This document shows, one piece after another, positions 43,901 through 56,000 of a stretch of DNA of 64,000 nt (position 1 is the stretch's first letter; every line of letters starts with the position of its first letter). Under the pieces are notes generated by a model. The model was given only the letters and a program-made list of their open reading frames with translations. It searched no databases and had not been told where the DNA came from. The translations under genes and the position numbers were made by a program. The DNA is from Wyeomyia smithii (taxonomy: Eukaryota > Arthropoda > Insecta > Diptera > Culicidae), in the NCBI RefSeq assembly GCF_029784165.1, contig NC_073696.1:150342812-150406811 (forward strand). The letters run 5' to 3'.

Positions 43901-44409
43901 GGACAGAGGCTCGGTATAGTAGAGTAGTAGGCTCGAAACGGAAAGGTAAAACTTACACACACACAGACTGGCAACACTGTACGATCGGCGCGAATATATG
44001 TCGAGAATAGTCGCAGATTAAATTACTTCAGAAGTGAAGTTTCACCGTTTCCTAACCATCGTCAACCATCTCGTCGGAATCCTAAGTGTCCGAATCAACA
44101 TAGTGCGTATTATCCAGTTTGTACGATTTGTGGGAGGCCGATTATTTTTTATCAAAAGTTTGCTGCCGTGAATTGAGATTTCTCTACTGCTATTGTGTTG
44201 AAATCGTCTTCATCAGTCACTTACACTTGACTGGTTTTTTTTCTCCATTCCATACTCGATTGTAATGACAACCTGATGATCAGGACTGGTTAACGACTGT
44301 TTCGCCGAGTTATGATGCGAATGGGAGTTCGATCACACTGGAGGGTATGTTACGGACGATGATGCAGCAGTTCACGGTAACGAGACAGTTTATCGATTAA
44401 GTGCGAACC

Positions 44410-45242
44410 GAAATTATGGATGTCAACAGCAAAATTGACTCCGTAAAAACAGAGCTGAGAAATGACATCAAATCGGTGAAGGACGAATGTGCAGCAAAAT
44501 TTCAACACCACGATGTGGCTCTCGACTTGTTGAATTCGAAATGAGCTGATCATAAGTGGTATTCCCTTCAACAACGGTGAAAATCTACAAGCGACACTCA
44601 AAGCAATAAGCAAACACCTAGCTGTGAATGACTCGACCACCCAGATGGCATGACGTTCTCCGTTCCGTTGGCAAAACGGACAGTGACGTCCTCAAACAAA
44701 CAATATCACACGCTAGCCTGGGGGGCTAATGCGGTCTCGATCAACTAGATTAGATATTGTTTTCGACACATTTTGCATGTTGTAGGATAAGTAAAACGAT
44801 ACACCGTGTCCCAGTGCTGAGTCGAGAAAATTTCCAGCTCGAAAAGATCCTCGACCTGATCGGGAATCGAACCCTATATCACAACCGTGTGGGAGAGCTA
44901 GCCGACCGACATCGCTAACCACAGAACCACGGGGACCACTTAAACGTCCTCATTGTTGTTGAATTTGCACTGAAGGCAGCACGGGACGTGTTCTACAGGG
45001 CGTACCTGTGAAAGCGAGATCTCAAGCTGAGTAACATCGGACTGGACTCTTATCGTCGTGCGTATATCAATGAAAACCTCTCTATCGAAGCACGCAAGTT
45101 AAAGTCGGCAGCTCTACACAAAAAGAAGACTGGTAAGCTGGCATCGGTTTACACAAAGGAAGGAATCGTTTACGTTAAGGCTACAGCGGGCGGACCTCCC
45201 ATCATCATACAGGCCGAGGACGAACTGGATATGTTTCAGTAA
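44410..45242 (+). pseudogene. Degraded retrotransposon ORF1 with FP_C-like C-terminus
   Basis: Plus-strand pieces: a coiled-coil-like segment (MDVNSKIDSVKTELRNDIKS), then, after stops and frame changes, SGIPFNNGENLQATLKAISK and VEFALKAARDVFYRAYL. The end reads RAYINENLSIEARKLKSA, LASVYTKEGIVYVKA and a stop after DELDMFQ. This resembles the FP_C-type C-terminal domain of some insect ORF1 proteins. The SINE at 44695-44943 interrupts it. Several stops make it non-functional. Confidence 0.55.
44695..44943 (-). mobile_element. tRNA-derived SINE (same family as 58606), minus strand
   Basis: Minus strand starts GTCCCCGTGGTTCTGTGG, has TGGTTAGCGATGTCGG (A box) and GGGTTCGATTCCCGATC (B box) and ends GCTAGCGTGTGATATTGTTT. 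A 9-bp duplication, ACGTCCTCA, lies at 44686-44694 and 44944-44952. About 90% alike by eye to the plus-strand copy. A tRNA-Val-like origin is possible. Confidence 0.85.
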
Positions 45243-45599
45243 CTATACTTTACCGTTCACTTTTATTTGATTGTATAATTGTATAATAATATTGTATAAC
45301 ATTATTGTAAATTGAATTAAGTTGAAAATTGTATGTCAGAGGTATTTGTTTTCTGCTGCTCCGTAAAAATGCAGCCCTCGAGAAAATGCTTCCCATACTA
45401 TACTTGATGCCTCCGTCACACAACCGCACCTTTTCGAGAATCCCGAGAGCCGTGGTTAATGATACTCTTTTTCAAGAAAACTAAACATTTGTCACAGAAA
45501 TACCCAAAAACTTTGTGCGCGAAATTGTAGCAAACTCGATGAGGTTCGAAAATTCTTGATTGATTCCAAGGTTGAAATTGCTTGTTTCACTTAATCATG

Positions 45600-46230
45600 G
45601 CTAAATTCCAAGACAAGTGATCGCAGTATCGATGTACCTGCACACATTTTGACTACCAAAATAGAGAAATCCATAGAAGCGAAAGAAATCGCACTTGCTA
45701 CGTTTTTAGACACTGAGGGAGCTTTTGATAATGTATCCCATCACTAAATGCTCACAGCAATGAGATGTCATGGATTCGATACTTATGCTCCAAAATGGAT
45801 TCAAACAATGCTGAACAGTCGTGAAATAACTGCAGTAATGGGAAATACCACTCTCACAAGAAAAACAACAAAGGGATGCCCGCAAGGTGGAGTTTTGTCG
45901 CCTTTGCCTTGTCACTGATTGTAGACTAGCTGCTTAGAAATCTGACTGAACAAGGTTTCGAAGTAGTCGGCTTCGCCGACGATGTAGTATTCTTGTGAGG
46001 GGAAAATTTGACAGTATAGTATCGAAAAAAATGCAGTTGAACTGCACTTTAGAATGGTGCAGACGAGAGGGGCTGACCGTTAACCCCTCTAAAACAACCA
46101 TTATTCCCTTTACTTGGAAAAGAAGGTACAACATAGATAACCTGAAATTGGGTGAGACCACACTAATGCTTTCCATGAAGAACAAACACCTTGGAGTGGT
46201 GTTGAATCAGAAACTCAGCTAGAATGCACA
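45600..46230 (+). pseudogene. LOA-like non-LTR reverse transcriptase, heavily decayed
   Basis: Pieces include ALATFLDTEGAFDNVSHH (first catalytic Asp), RKTTKGCPQGGVLSPL, a frameshifted VVGFADDVVF (catalytic FADD, about 45965-45990), then TLEWCRREGLTVNPSKTTII and KNKHLGVVLNQKLS. Several stops and frameshifts. The GCPQGGVLSP signature plus a downstream RNase H suggests the LOA clade (Lian-like, known from Aedes); the clade call is provisional. Confidence 0.65.
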
Positions 46231-46644
46231 TGCTGAATACGTCATTAGTAAAGCTACAAGTGCCATTTGATGTGTAGCAAAGCCATAGGCAGGGGGATTA
46301 AGGCCATGTATGATCTATTGGTTGTACCAGGCAATAATGAGACCAAGAATAACCTATGCCCCGCTAGTGTGGTGGCCTAAAACCAAAGAAAGGTCAACGC
46401 AGAATAAGTTTGGCAAAGGCTAATATGTAACGCAATTACTGGAGCAATCCATAGTGCTCCATCGAAAGCCTTAGATGCAGTTCTGCATCTGTTACCACTC
46501 CATCAGGTAGTACAACTAGAGGCGAAAAAAAGTGCACTGAAACTAACACGCCTCAAATAAGTATCTGAAGGAGATCAGAGAGGCCAGCTAGCAATCTTTA
46601 AAGATTTTCAGCTTAGCACACTTATACTAGGGAACGAAGATTGG

Positions 46645-47598
46645 ATGGAACCCAAACCAAACTTCGAAACAATTTTTAAAACTATAGAGACCGAACGGGA
46701 AATTTGGGAACAAGGTGGCCCGAATTTCCGTCAAGGCTCTGTCGTCTTTTACACAGACGGCTCAAAAACGAACAATTCAACAGGAGCAAGTATAAATGGG
46801 CCTGAAATAAGTATTTCGATACCAATATTTGCAATTTTTGAATGTGCACAAATCTGTTTGGCTAGGAAGTATAAGCATGCCAACTATATGATTTTCTCCG
46901 ATAGCCAGACAGCAGTAAACACACTGAAAGCCTTCACATGTACCTCTAAGCTAGTATGGGAGTGCATCCTTTCACTAAAACAACTGGCAGAAAGGAACCA
47001 AGTCAAGTTATTCTGGGTTCCGGGTCATTGTGGATTGGAAGGTAATGAAAAAGCCGATACGTTAGCCAGACAGGGGTCATGCTCCGATTTCATAGGCCCT
47101 GAACCATTCTACGGGGTGTCATCAAGCGTCTTAAAAGCAGAATTGAAAACCTGGGAACATCGGACAATACAAGAAAACTGGCTATGCTCTGAAGGGCTAC
47201 GCCAGTCGAAACGCTTTATAACACCAAACGTGAAAAAAGCCAACAACTGCTTAGTTTAAACAAAAAGGAATTAAGCACAATAACAGGTCATTTCACCGGA
47301 CATTGTCCAAGTAAGCATCACCTAAAACAAATTTGTCGCCTCTGTGGGTTCGAATGTGAAACCGCAGAACATTTGCTCTGCCAATGCAGTGCATTAATAC
47401 AGCGCAGAATAAGAGCCTTTAGAAAAGGAACTATGGAGCCGTTCGAGGTCTGGTCTGCAAATCCTAATGAGGTAATACATTTCATACGAAATTCAGTGCC
47501 AAATTGGGAGAAAGGGTGCGATATGACAAGGACGATCACTTCAATCAATATTGATATGTCTGCCACAAGTACCTAGACTAAATAAATAAATAAATGAT
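46645..47598 (+). pseudogene. LOA-like RNase H and C-terminal zinc segment
   Basis: 46645-47259 is open and carries the RNase H residues in VVFYTDGSKTNNSTGAS, MIFSDSQTAVNTL and FWVPGHCGLEGNEKADTLAR. After a frame change the C-terminus contains CRLCGFECETAEHLLCQC, a CCHC-like motif, then NIDMSATST and a stop at 47576. A short TAAA tail at 47579-47598 ends the element. Confidence 0.75.
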
Positions 47599-48560
47599 GA
47601 TGGTGATGGTCCCACCTACCCCTTCAAAGGTTTGAGAAAGACGATTTATCTACAAGATAATTATTATAAAACAATTAAACCAGAAAAGGAAACAAAACGA
47701 ACTGGTTTTCATCACAAATATAAATTTTTTCAAAATTGATCCAATGCTTTGCAGCGATTCGAATAGAGAAAATATTCGTCAAAAATCAAGTAATTCATCG
47801 ACAAAGCATTGTCGGTATCAATTTATTTGCAACTGTCAGCCAAAACACATTAATTGCATCTGAGTTAAGCCAACATTCAGTGTAATCATCCACAAAGTCG
47901 ATACAATCCCGACGAGGCCATTCCTGCCGTGAGCAGACCGATGTCATGGCAACAGTTTCCTGAAGCCGCCGCCGATGATGATGGCGCTACGGTTGGAAAT
48001 ATGGTCATAAGCTCCTTTCATTGTGCCGCATGTGTTACTGTACGGATTTTTTGCGTGCTTCTAACTATATTGAATGTAGGGCTAGCCGGAACGTGTTGAA
48101 ACATGTTTGAACGTGACCATTTATGTCCTGCACAAAATCCATAAAACGTTCAAAACAAAACAATCGTGTTTCGCTTTCTGCATTTCTTCACAACACTTGC
48201 AGCAACAGTTGATCTCGCATGGACGGTGCTTAATCGGCTGTTTCACAAGCACTGACAGCCTTTTGACGTATAATCGAGCCAGAGAGCCAGAGAAAACCGG
48301 CTTCAAGCGAAATGTATGGGGATGACGTTCGTGACAGGGATGTGCCCGTGAGCAGCAAGCAAAGCACAAGTCCAACTGTCAACTTCGATGTGATTTATAA
48401 GAGACCCCCCACCACGAACATAATAGTTTTTCGGTGCTACCATATTCTTTGAAAAAGCTATATAAGCAGAGTCCACAGAGATCATCCGTTACAAGAACTT
48501 CGTTAATTACAGTTCAGCTAAATTAAAAAAAAAATTAAATAACTGCTTAAAATTCAGCTT
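47599..48560. other. Unassigned, no gene seen
   Basis: Moderately complex sequence, slightly higher GC than its surroundings. A TATA-like GCTATATAAGC at about 48457-48467 has no supported gene downstream. Small frames at 48107-48375 show nothing recognisable. Confidence 0.35.
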
Positions 48561-49415
48561 TGACGTGTGAAATGCAAAATCTCTTGAATTCTGATAGCGT
48601 CGCCGTACGTCTGATGTGTCTAGGCATCGAATTGTATACATTTATTTATTTAAAGAACAATGAATTTTGTGAAGCACTAGTTAAAAAATGTGGTGTTCTA
48701 ATTTCTCCCGCATTTCTTGTGTTATATCTATGGATGTCACTTCCTCTAACAATTCGATCACACAAATATCGGGGCAGCAATCCATTAGCTACTTTAAAAA
48801 TGAACACCATTGTCAGAAAAACAATTCGTTGCTTCACCGATAGCCATTGCAAAGCGTCAAGCATCAAGGACGAGGAAGTGTATCTATTGCATCTCAAAAT
48901 CAACCGCATTTTTTTATTTTGCAAACGCTGCCATCTCGATATTTGTGTTTCATTTGCCAAAAATTAAATGGAAGTGCAAAAGTCTAAATGAGGAAAGATG
49001 ATTGATTTATAGAGATGAATCTTGCTGAAAGTATTCAACTCCTTTTTCAAACGACAGAGGATTCCATATTTTTTGGCAAATTTTCTTGATGACATTATCA
49101 ATGTGAACATTGAACTTTAGCTTGTCATCAATAATCACGCCAAGATATTTGATCTCACTCACGCGATCGATTGTCTCACCATCAATTTCAACTGTGACAT
49201 TTTCTTTTACACGGTTTCGCGCAATAATCATGAATTTAGTTTTGTTGGTGTTCAGTTTTAGCTGTTTAAATTTCAACCATCCGCTCAGCGATCGCAAATC
49301 TTTGTTTGAATGCAATATGGCTTCTTCGAGATTTTTAGCTGAAATGAACAATACTGTGTCATCAGCAAAAAGATTTATGTCACAAAAACGTAAGACTCTT
49401 CTCATCGCCCACGCA
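48561..49415 (-). pseudogene. L2-like non-LTR RT, distal part
   Basis: Minus-strand coding starts at about 49410 with RVLRFCDINLFADDTVLF (catalytic FADD), LSGWLKFKQLKLNTNKTKFM and IDRVSEIKYLGVIIDDKLKF. After a frame change it gives RLQNKKMRLILRCNRYTSSS and LPRYLCDRI. It continues the RT whose proximal half lies at 58876-59830 on the same strand; the 9-kb CR1-like insertion separates them. Confidence 0.75.
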
Positions 49416-49722
49416 TCGCCCCGCACGTCTCTGAGGAGGACGTTGCTGCACTTGTGCAGAAATGTATGCCTGGCGCTCAACCGTTCGCCAAGAAATTAAT
49501 AAAAAAGATGCTGATTTGAAATCGTTCGCTTTTGTTTCATTCAAAGTAGGTGTCGATTTACATCTGAAAGATGTTGCGCTTGATCCGTCTACATGGCCGA
49601 AAGGGATATATTATCGTGCCTTTGAAGACCAAAGGAATAGATCTCAGGATTTTTGGATGCCCAACACGAGCAAACTCCCGCGAAACGATTTGTCGACACC
49701 TGCGTCGCGCCTGACTGGGTAA
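49416..49722 (+). pseudogene. 5'-truncated CR1-like element, ORF1 C-terminus
   Basis: Coding begins near 49418 (PHVSEEDVAALVQKC), then after a one-base shift DLKSFAFVSFKVGVDLHLKD, LDPSTWPKGIYYRAFED. The element starts here at the junction with the L2-like RT, so it lacks the PHD finger. Confidence 0.75.
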
Positions 49723-49814
49723 ATTTGATTGATCAACCGCCGTTGGAACATGGGGGCCACCGGGCCCCCAGTCCAGTTAAGTTAATGCCTTATATGAATT
49801 TTCGAAAAAATCAT

Positions 49815-50745
49815 CCTTCTTTTTTCTGCCATAGCTCGTCGTTTGGTGACACAGCCAACAATGAACAGTTGATGAAAACCAGCCTCCCAGTGTCTGCACC
49901 GCTATTAATCTGCTATCAAAATGTTCGGGGCCTACGCAGCAAAATCACTGATTTCCGTCTTGCAGTGTCGGATTCCCCGTATGACTGCATCGTGCTTACG
50001 GAAACTTGGCTTGATTCACAAATCAACTCATGTCAGCTGTTTGGTACTGATTATACCGTTTTTCGTACTGATCGCTGCTCTACGAATAGTAGTAAATCCT
50101 GTGGCGGTGGAGTGATTATTGCAGTTCGTAGTACAATGTCGTCTTCAATACTAAGTAATGCAATGGATGATTCACTTGAGCAGCTTTGGGTTACCATTGC
50201 AACCATGAATGCAAAGATTGTGGTTGGCGCTATCTATATACCACCGAATCTTCCCAATGAAATAGAAGTAATCGATCACCATCTTTCATCAATCAAAATG
50301 GTTAACAATTCTCTCGGTCCCAATGATGATTTATTGTTATTTGGAGATTACAATCGCGCTGGTTTAGCTTGGTCATTGCACCCGAACGGTAGATATATGA
50401 TTGTTGATGCGCAACATTCTGCTGTTTATATTGGCAATGCTCGCCTCTTAGATGGTGTAGCTTTGAATGGTCTTTACCAGATTAATTTGATGCTCGATCC
50501 GAATGGAAGGCTCCTGGATTAAATTTTCGCTAATCAACGCACTTTGCCAGCTTGCTCTGTTACCACTGCTATCGAGGTAATTAGTAATATTGATTTTCAT
50601 CATCCCCCCGTGATGGTTAGATTTGACAGACCAGTTAGTGCTATGTTTGTTGAGGAATTTGATGCGAATGCATATGATTTTCGACGTGGTAATTTTGACG
50701 CTATTAATACAGCACTTGGAAATATTGACTGGACCTTCCTAACTT
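49815..50745 (+). pseudogene. CR1-like endonuclease (complete domain, one stop)
   Basis: Contains LLICYQNVRGLRSKITDFRL, DCIVLTETWLDS, DYTVFRTDR, GGGVIIAV, VVGAIYIPP, LLLFGDYNRAGLAW (GDYN where GDFN is usual), ending with DPNGRLLD. A TAA at 50520-50522 interrupts where Leu is expected, and the same frame continues IFANQRTLPACSVT and HHPPVMVRF. This is the fullest endonuclease of the three CR1-like copies. Confidence 0.8.
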
Positions 50746-51640
50746 TCTGTACTGACGCCGATGAAGCTGTTACGTGTTTTACCACTAGGATTCTGGATTT
50801 AATTTCACTGCATGTTCCCCGAGTGCGCTCACGCCGAAGACCAGTGTGGGGTAACAGGGAATTATGCCGACTTAAACGGCAGAAGAATGCCTGCCTCCGT
50901 GCCTATCATAAGACGAGAAATGCATCTAATCGGTATCGGTTTAAATTAGCTAGCTGTAAATATAAAAATCTCAACAAGAGGCTCTATTTGAACTATGCTC
51001 GCAACGCTGAACGAAACTTGCAATCCAATCCAAAAAGCTTTTGGAGATTTGTTAACTCTAAGCGCAAAGAGGACGGTCTGCCTTCTACTATGTTTCTGAA
51101 GGACGAAGTTGCTTTATACAATAGTAGTAAATGTGATTTATTTGCTAAACATTTTTTGAGTGTGTTCAGTACTGAATCTGCTTCACCCGATATTGTAGCA
51201 GACGCCTTGTCGCTTGTCCCCAGCGATGTATTCACAGCCGGATCATTCACCGTTGCTACCGATGACGTGAAATTAGCCATTCACAAGCTAAAACAGTCGT
51301 ATTGTCCTGGACCTGACGGTATTCCTGCAGCTCTTTTGAAGGCGTGTTGTGAGGCGTTGATATTTCCAATCGCTGTTTTGCTGAATCTCTCTTTACGTTT
51401 CCTAAAAGTTGGAAGTCATCGTACATGTTTCCCATATTTAAAAAAGGTGATAAGCAGAATGTGGAGCATTACCGTGGAATCACCTTATTGTGCGCATGTT
51501 CTAAAATATTTGAGAATATCGTCTATAAACATCTTATGTTCCGTGTAAAAAATTATATATCCACTTCACAACATGGATTTTATCCAGGTCGATCAGTTAC
51601 AACAAACTTACTGGAGTTTACTTCGTTGTGTTTGCGAACC
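50746..51640 (+). pseudogene. CR1-like linker and RT fingers
   Basis: The frame ending at 51548 carries RRRPVWGNRELCRLKRQKNA, DGLPSTMFLKDEVA and YCPGPDGIPAALLKACCEAL. A frameshift near 51415 moves coding to MFPIFKKGDKQNVEHYRGIT and QHGFYPGRSVTTNLLEF. A further shift occurs near 51630. Confidence 0.8.
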
Positions 51641-52658
51641 TAGAGCAGGGCAATCAAATTGATGCCATCTACACTGATCTCAAAGCGGCTTTCGATCGGG
51701 TAGACCATGAAATATTGCTCGCTAAACTCGCAAATTCAACGTCAAGTTGGGTTCATCTCAATCTTGTTGGTGTCATATTCGCTCTGGTGTACCACAAGGT
51801 AGCATTTTAGGCCCGCTACTTTTCTCATTATTGATTAATGATGTCACTCGGTTGCTGCCTCGTGGATCCAGATTATGTTACGCTGATGATGTAAAAATCT
51901 ACTTGCTAATAGAATCAATCGACGACTGCGCGAGACTTCAAGGCTATGTTGATTTGTTTACTCAATGGTGTGACTCTAACCGTATGTCAATCAGCATTTC
52001 AAAATGCACTGTTATCAGCTTCAGTCGCAAAACACAGCCTCTAGTTTATGATTACTGCATTGAAGATACGTATTTAAGACGCAGCGACAATGTAACTGAC
52101 CTTGGCCTGGTGTTGGATACCCATTTGACGTTCAGACAACATTATTTGACGATTATCAACAAGGCGAATCGTCAGCTGGGATTAATTTTCAGAATTGGAA
52201 GAGAATTCGTTGATCCTGGTACTCTGCGTACTCTTTACTGCTCTTTAGTACGTTCCATTCTTGAAACCAGCTGTGTAGTTTGGAATCCACACTATGAGTT
52301 CTGGATTAACCGTTTGGAGCGAATACAGAAATGTTTTGTTCGCAAAATTTGCCGTATGCTACCATGGAAGAATCCTGATGCTCGACCGCCTTATGAAGAA
52401 CTGTATCTACTGATAGGTTTAGCGCCACTCGAACAACGTCGCAAGGATATCTCAGCAAACACCGCCCATAAAATATTATTGGGTGTTTTTGGCTGCCCTG
52501 CTGTATTGTCGCTCCTTCAATTACACTATCCACTTCGACCACAACGGAACAATCATCTGCTGCGGGTTAGGTCACATCGCACCAACTACGGACTGCATGA
52601 GCCAATTCGACAGATGGCCTTAGAGTATAACCGACGTGATAATAGTTTAACATTTTAA
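51628..52658 (+). pseudogene. CR1-like RT palm to C-terminus
   Basis: Begins EQGNQIDAIYTDLKAAFDRV (first catalytic Asp). About 90 bases appear missing at about 51725-51770. Then SGVPQGSILGPLLFSLLIND, LCYADDVKIY (YADD intact), DLGLVLDTHLTF and LVRSILETSCVVWNPH, ending with HRTNYGLHEPIRQ. Stop at 52656-52658. The 3' UTR is split by the I-clade element and resumes at 58393. Confidence 0.85.
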
Positions 52659-52670
52659 CTGTATTTGTTT

Positions 52671-53065
52671 TTTTTTTTCTTCATCTATAGTTTATTTGAC
52701 ACGGCACAAATACAATTCAATGTTTAACGGCGCCAATTATATCTGGTAGCTTACTTTCTAAAGTATCTTAATAACTAAAAGCAAATTTTTTATCCTCGCT
52801 GCCGACTACGAGCTGAAACTAAATCTAACTTAAAGCTGAAATATTTTGCATTAAAAGCACAGGTTTGCTGTTTGATGGTTTTCATTGCCATAGGTAAGCA
52901 GCATATTAAATTTGTTCCGCTGCTGGGCCAAGATATTACGGACTGGCATATTGGGTTGTTTCCATCGGCCCTTGAGAGTATCGTGCGGGTCTGATTGCTG
53001 TTTCCGGATCCGGGGTCTTAACGTGTTCTTGTCGTTTGGTTGGATGTAGGCGGAAGGGGATAGGA
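52671..53065 (-). other. I-clade element 3' UTR and poly(A) tail
   Basis: Minus-strand tail: the T run at 52671-52678 (poly(A) on the minus strand). The target duplication AACTGTATTTGTTT lies at 52657-52670 and 58379-58392. The intervening UTR holds AATAAAC near the tail, and no frame. Confidence 0.85.
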
Positions 53066-56000
53066 CTAAACTGGGGCGTGGATGGATTTCAGGAAAACGT
53101 ATATAAGGGACATGTAGGATAGGTCACGGCTCGCCAAGACATCACGAACAGGAACAGCCGGCTGCCTACCTTCGGCCTGCAGGGAAGCTATTAATCTAGA
53201 CCTGGCGTCACGGTGTACAGGGCATGACCAAACAACGTGCTCTATGTCGTGATAACCTTCACCACAGGCACAGATACCACTCTCCCCGAGCCCAACACGA
53301 CGGAGATGCGCGTCAAATCTATAGTGATTGGACATAAGCCGGGACATCACGCAAATGAAATCCCGACCTACATCCAACCCCTTGAACCACGGGTTCGTCG
53401 ATACCTTGGGGATTATGGAATGTAACCACCTTCCCAGTTCCCCCTTGGTCCAAGAATTTTGCCAACTGATGATCGTATTCTGACGTACAAATGCGAAAAA
53501 TTCATTAAAGGCAATTGGTCTTACATAAATATCACCGTTTGTTGCGCCCACCTTAGCCAAAGAGTCCGCTTTCTCATTACCCGGTATCGAGCAGTGAGAA
53601 GGGACCCACGCTAAGGTAATCTGAGTAGATTTTTCGGATAAAGCACTCAGATGCTCCCGTATTTTCCCCAGGAAATACGGAGAGTGCTTAACATCTTTCA
53701 TCGATCGGAGAGCCTCAATGGAACTGAGACTGTCCGTAAAGATGAAATAATGGTCCGTGGGCATTTTTTCGATAATCCCTAGGGTGTACTGAATTGCAGC
53801 TAATTCTGCGACGTAAACAGAAGCAGGATTATCGAGCTTATGGGAGACGGTTAAATTGTTATTGAAGATACCGAAGCCAGTGGACCCATCAAGAAGTGAT
53901 CCGTCAGTGTAGTACATATTGTCGCAGTTGATGTTTCGATATTTATTGGAAAAATTTTTAGGGATCTGCTGCACGCGTAAATGATCCGGGATTCCACGAG
54001 TTTCTTCTATCATGGATGTATCGAAAAACACAGTAGAATCATAAGTATTTGATAAGTCGACACGATTTGGAATATTCGAAGAAGGGTTAATATTTTGTGA
54101 CATGTGATTGAAATACAATGTCATAAAACGGGTTTGAGAATTAAGTTCGATTAAACTTTCAAAATTTTCAATCACGGGACGGTTCAAGACCTCACATTTG
54201 ATTAGAATACGAGAAGACAGGCTCCAGAAGCGGTTTTTCAATGGTAGTACTCCAGCTAAGATCTCCAAACTCATCGTATGGGTCGATTGCATGCAACCCA
54301 AGGCGATACGCAAACAACGATATTGTATTCGCTCCAGTTTGATCAAATGTGTGTTTGCTGCGGAGCGGAAGCAGAAACACCCGTACTCAATGACAGACAA
54401 TATTGTTGTTTGGTAAAGCCTTATAAGGTCTCCTGGGTGGGCTCCCCACCATTGTCCGGTTATTGTACGAAGAAAATTCACTCTTTGTTGACATTTTTTC
54501 ATCAGATACCTCACGTGACAACCCCAGGTGCTTTTAGAGTCGAACCAGACACCAAGATATTTGTGTACCAAAACCTGAGAAATCGTTTTACCCATTAATT
54601 GTGTTTGAAGCTGAGCAGGTTCATGCTTCCTAGAAAAAACTACTATCTCAGTCTTCTCCGGAGAGAATTCGATACCTAGCTGTAAAGCCCAAGCAGACAA
54701 ATTGTCCAAGGTATCTTGCAATGGTCCTTGCAAATCGGCAGCTTTGGCTCCTGTAACAGAGATTACACTGTCGTCTGCAAGTTGTCTTATCGTGCATGAA
54801 TTTGCCAGACATTCGTCGATGTCATTTACATAAAAGTTGTAAAGAAGGGGGCTTAAACATGAGCCCTGGGGAACACCCATGTAGCTAATGCGAAAAGTTG
54901 CCAAATCGCCGTGCGTAAAATGCATGTGCTTTTCGGACAACAAATTGTGCAAAAAATTGTTCAAAATTGGAGAAAATCCTTGTCGGTGAAGTTTACCCGA
55001 AAGAATGTCAATAGAAACGGAATCAAAAGCCCCCTTAATGTCCAAGAACGCAGACGCCATTTGTTCTTTGCGAGCATACGCCAGCTGAATATCTGTTGAA
55101 AGCAACGCAAGACAATCATTCGTCCCTTTGGCACGGCGGAAGCCAAATTGAGTATCTGATAGTAGACCATTTGATTCGACCCAATGGTCTAAACGACGGA
55201 GTATCATTTTTTCCATCAATTTCCGGATACAGGATAGCATTGCAATCGGCCTATAAGAGTTGTGATCAGAAGCTGGTTTCCCTGGTTTTTGGATGGCGAT
55301 CACCTTCACTTGCCTCCAATCCTGCGGTACAATGTTTTGCTCCAGGAACTTATTGAACAAGTTCAACAAGCGCCTCTTGGCATTGCCGGGTAGATTCTTC
55401 AACAAGTTGAATTTGATTCTATATAACCCAGGCGCGTTATTGTTACAGGACAGGAGGGCAACTGAAAATTCTGCCATCGTAAAAGGTGATTCTATCGCGT
55501 CGTGGCCCGGAGACGCATCGCGAACAATGTTTTGCTCAGGAACAGAGTCCGGACATACTTTCCTGGCAAAATCAAATATCCACCGACTTGAAGACTCCTC
55601 GCTTTCGTTGACCGTTACGCGATTCCGCATTCTTCGGGCTGTGTTCCAAAGAGTGCTCATCGATGTCTCCCTCGACGTCTCGTTCACGAACAGACGCCAA
55701 TATCCGCGTTTCTTTGCTTTAGCCAAACTTTTAAGCTTGGTATTAAGCTCCGAATACCGTAAATAGTCGCCAGGTATACCTCCCTTCTGGTAGGCCTTAA
55801 ACGCGTCGGATCTTTGCGTGTAGACATCGGAGCACTCTTGGTCCCACCACGGAGTGGGAGGCCGTTCTTTGATCGTTACGCCGGGATATTTCTTCGTTTG
55901 GGCTTGCAACGCGGCGTCGAGAATCAAGCCCGCGAGGAGGTTGTATTCTTCAAGTGGTGGATGATGTTGAATCGACTCGACCGCTTTTGAAATCATTACC

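Noticed and set aside
48455..48500. TATA-like GCTATATAAGC as a promoter
   Set aside because: No supported transcript or coding region starts downstream; the next coding fragment is on the opposite strand.
54198..54598. Plus-strand frames over 54.2-55.8 kb
   Set aside because: Antisense shadows of the intact I-clade ORF2.
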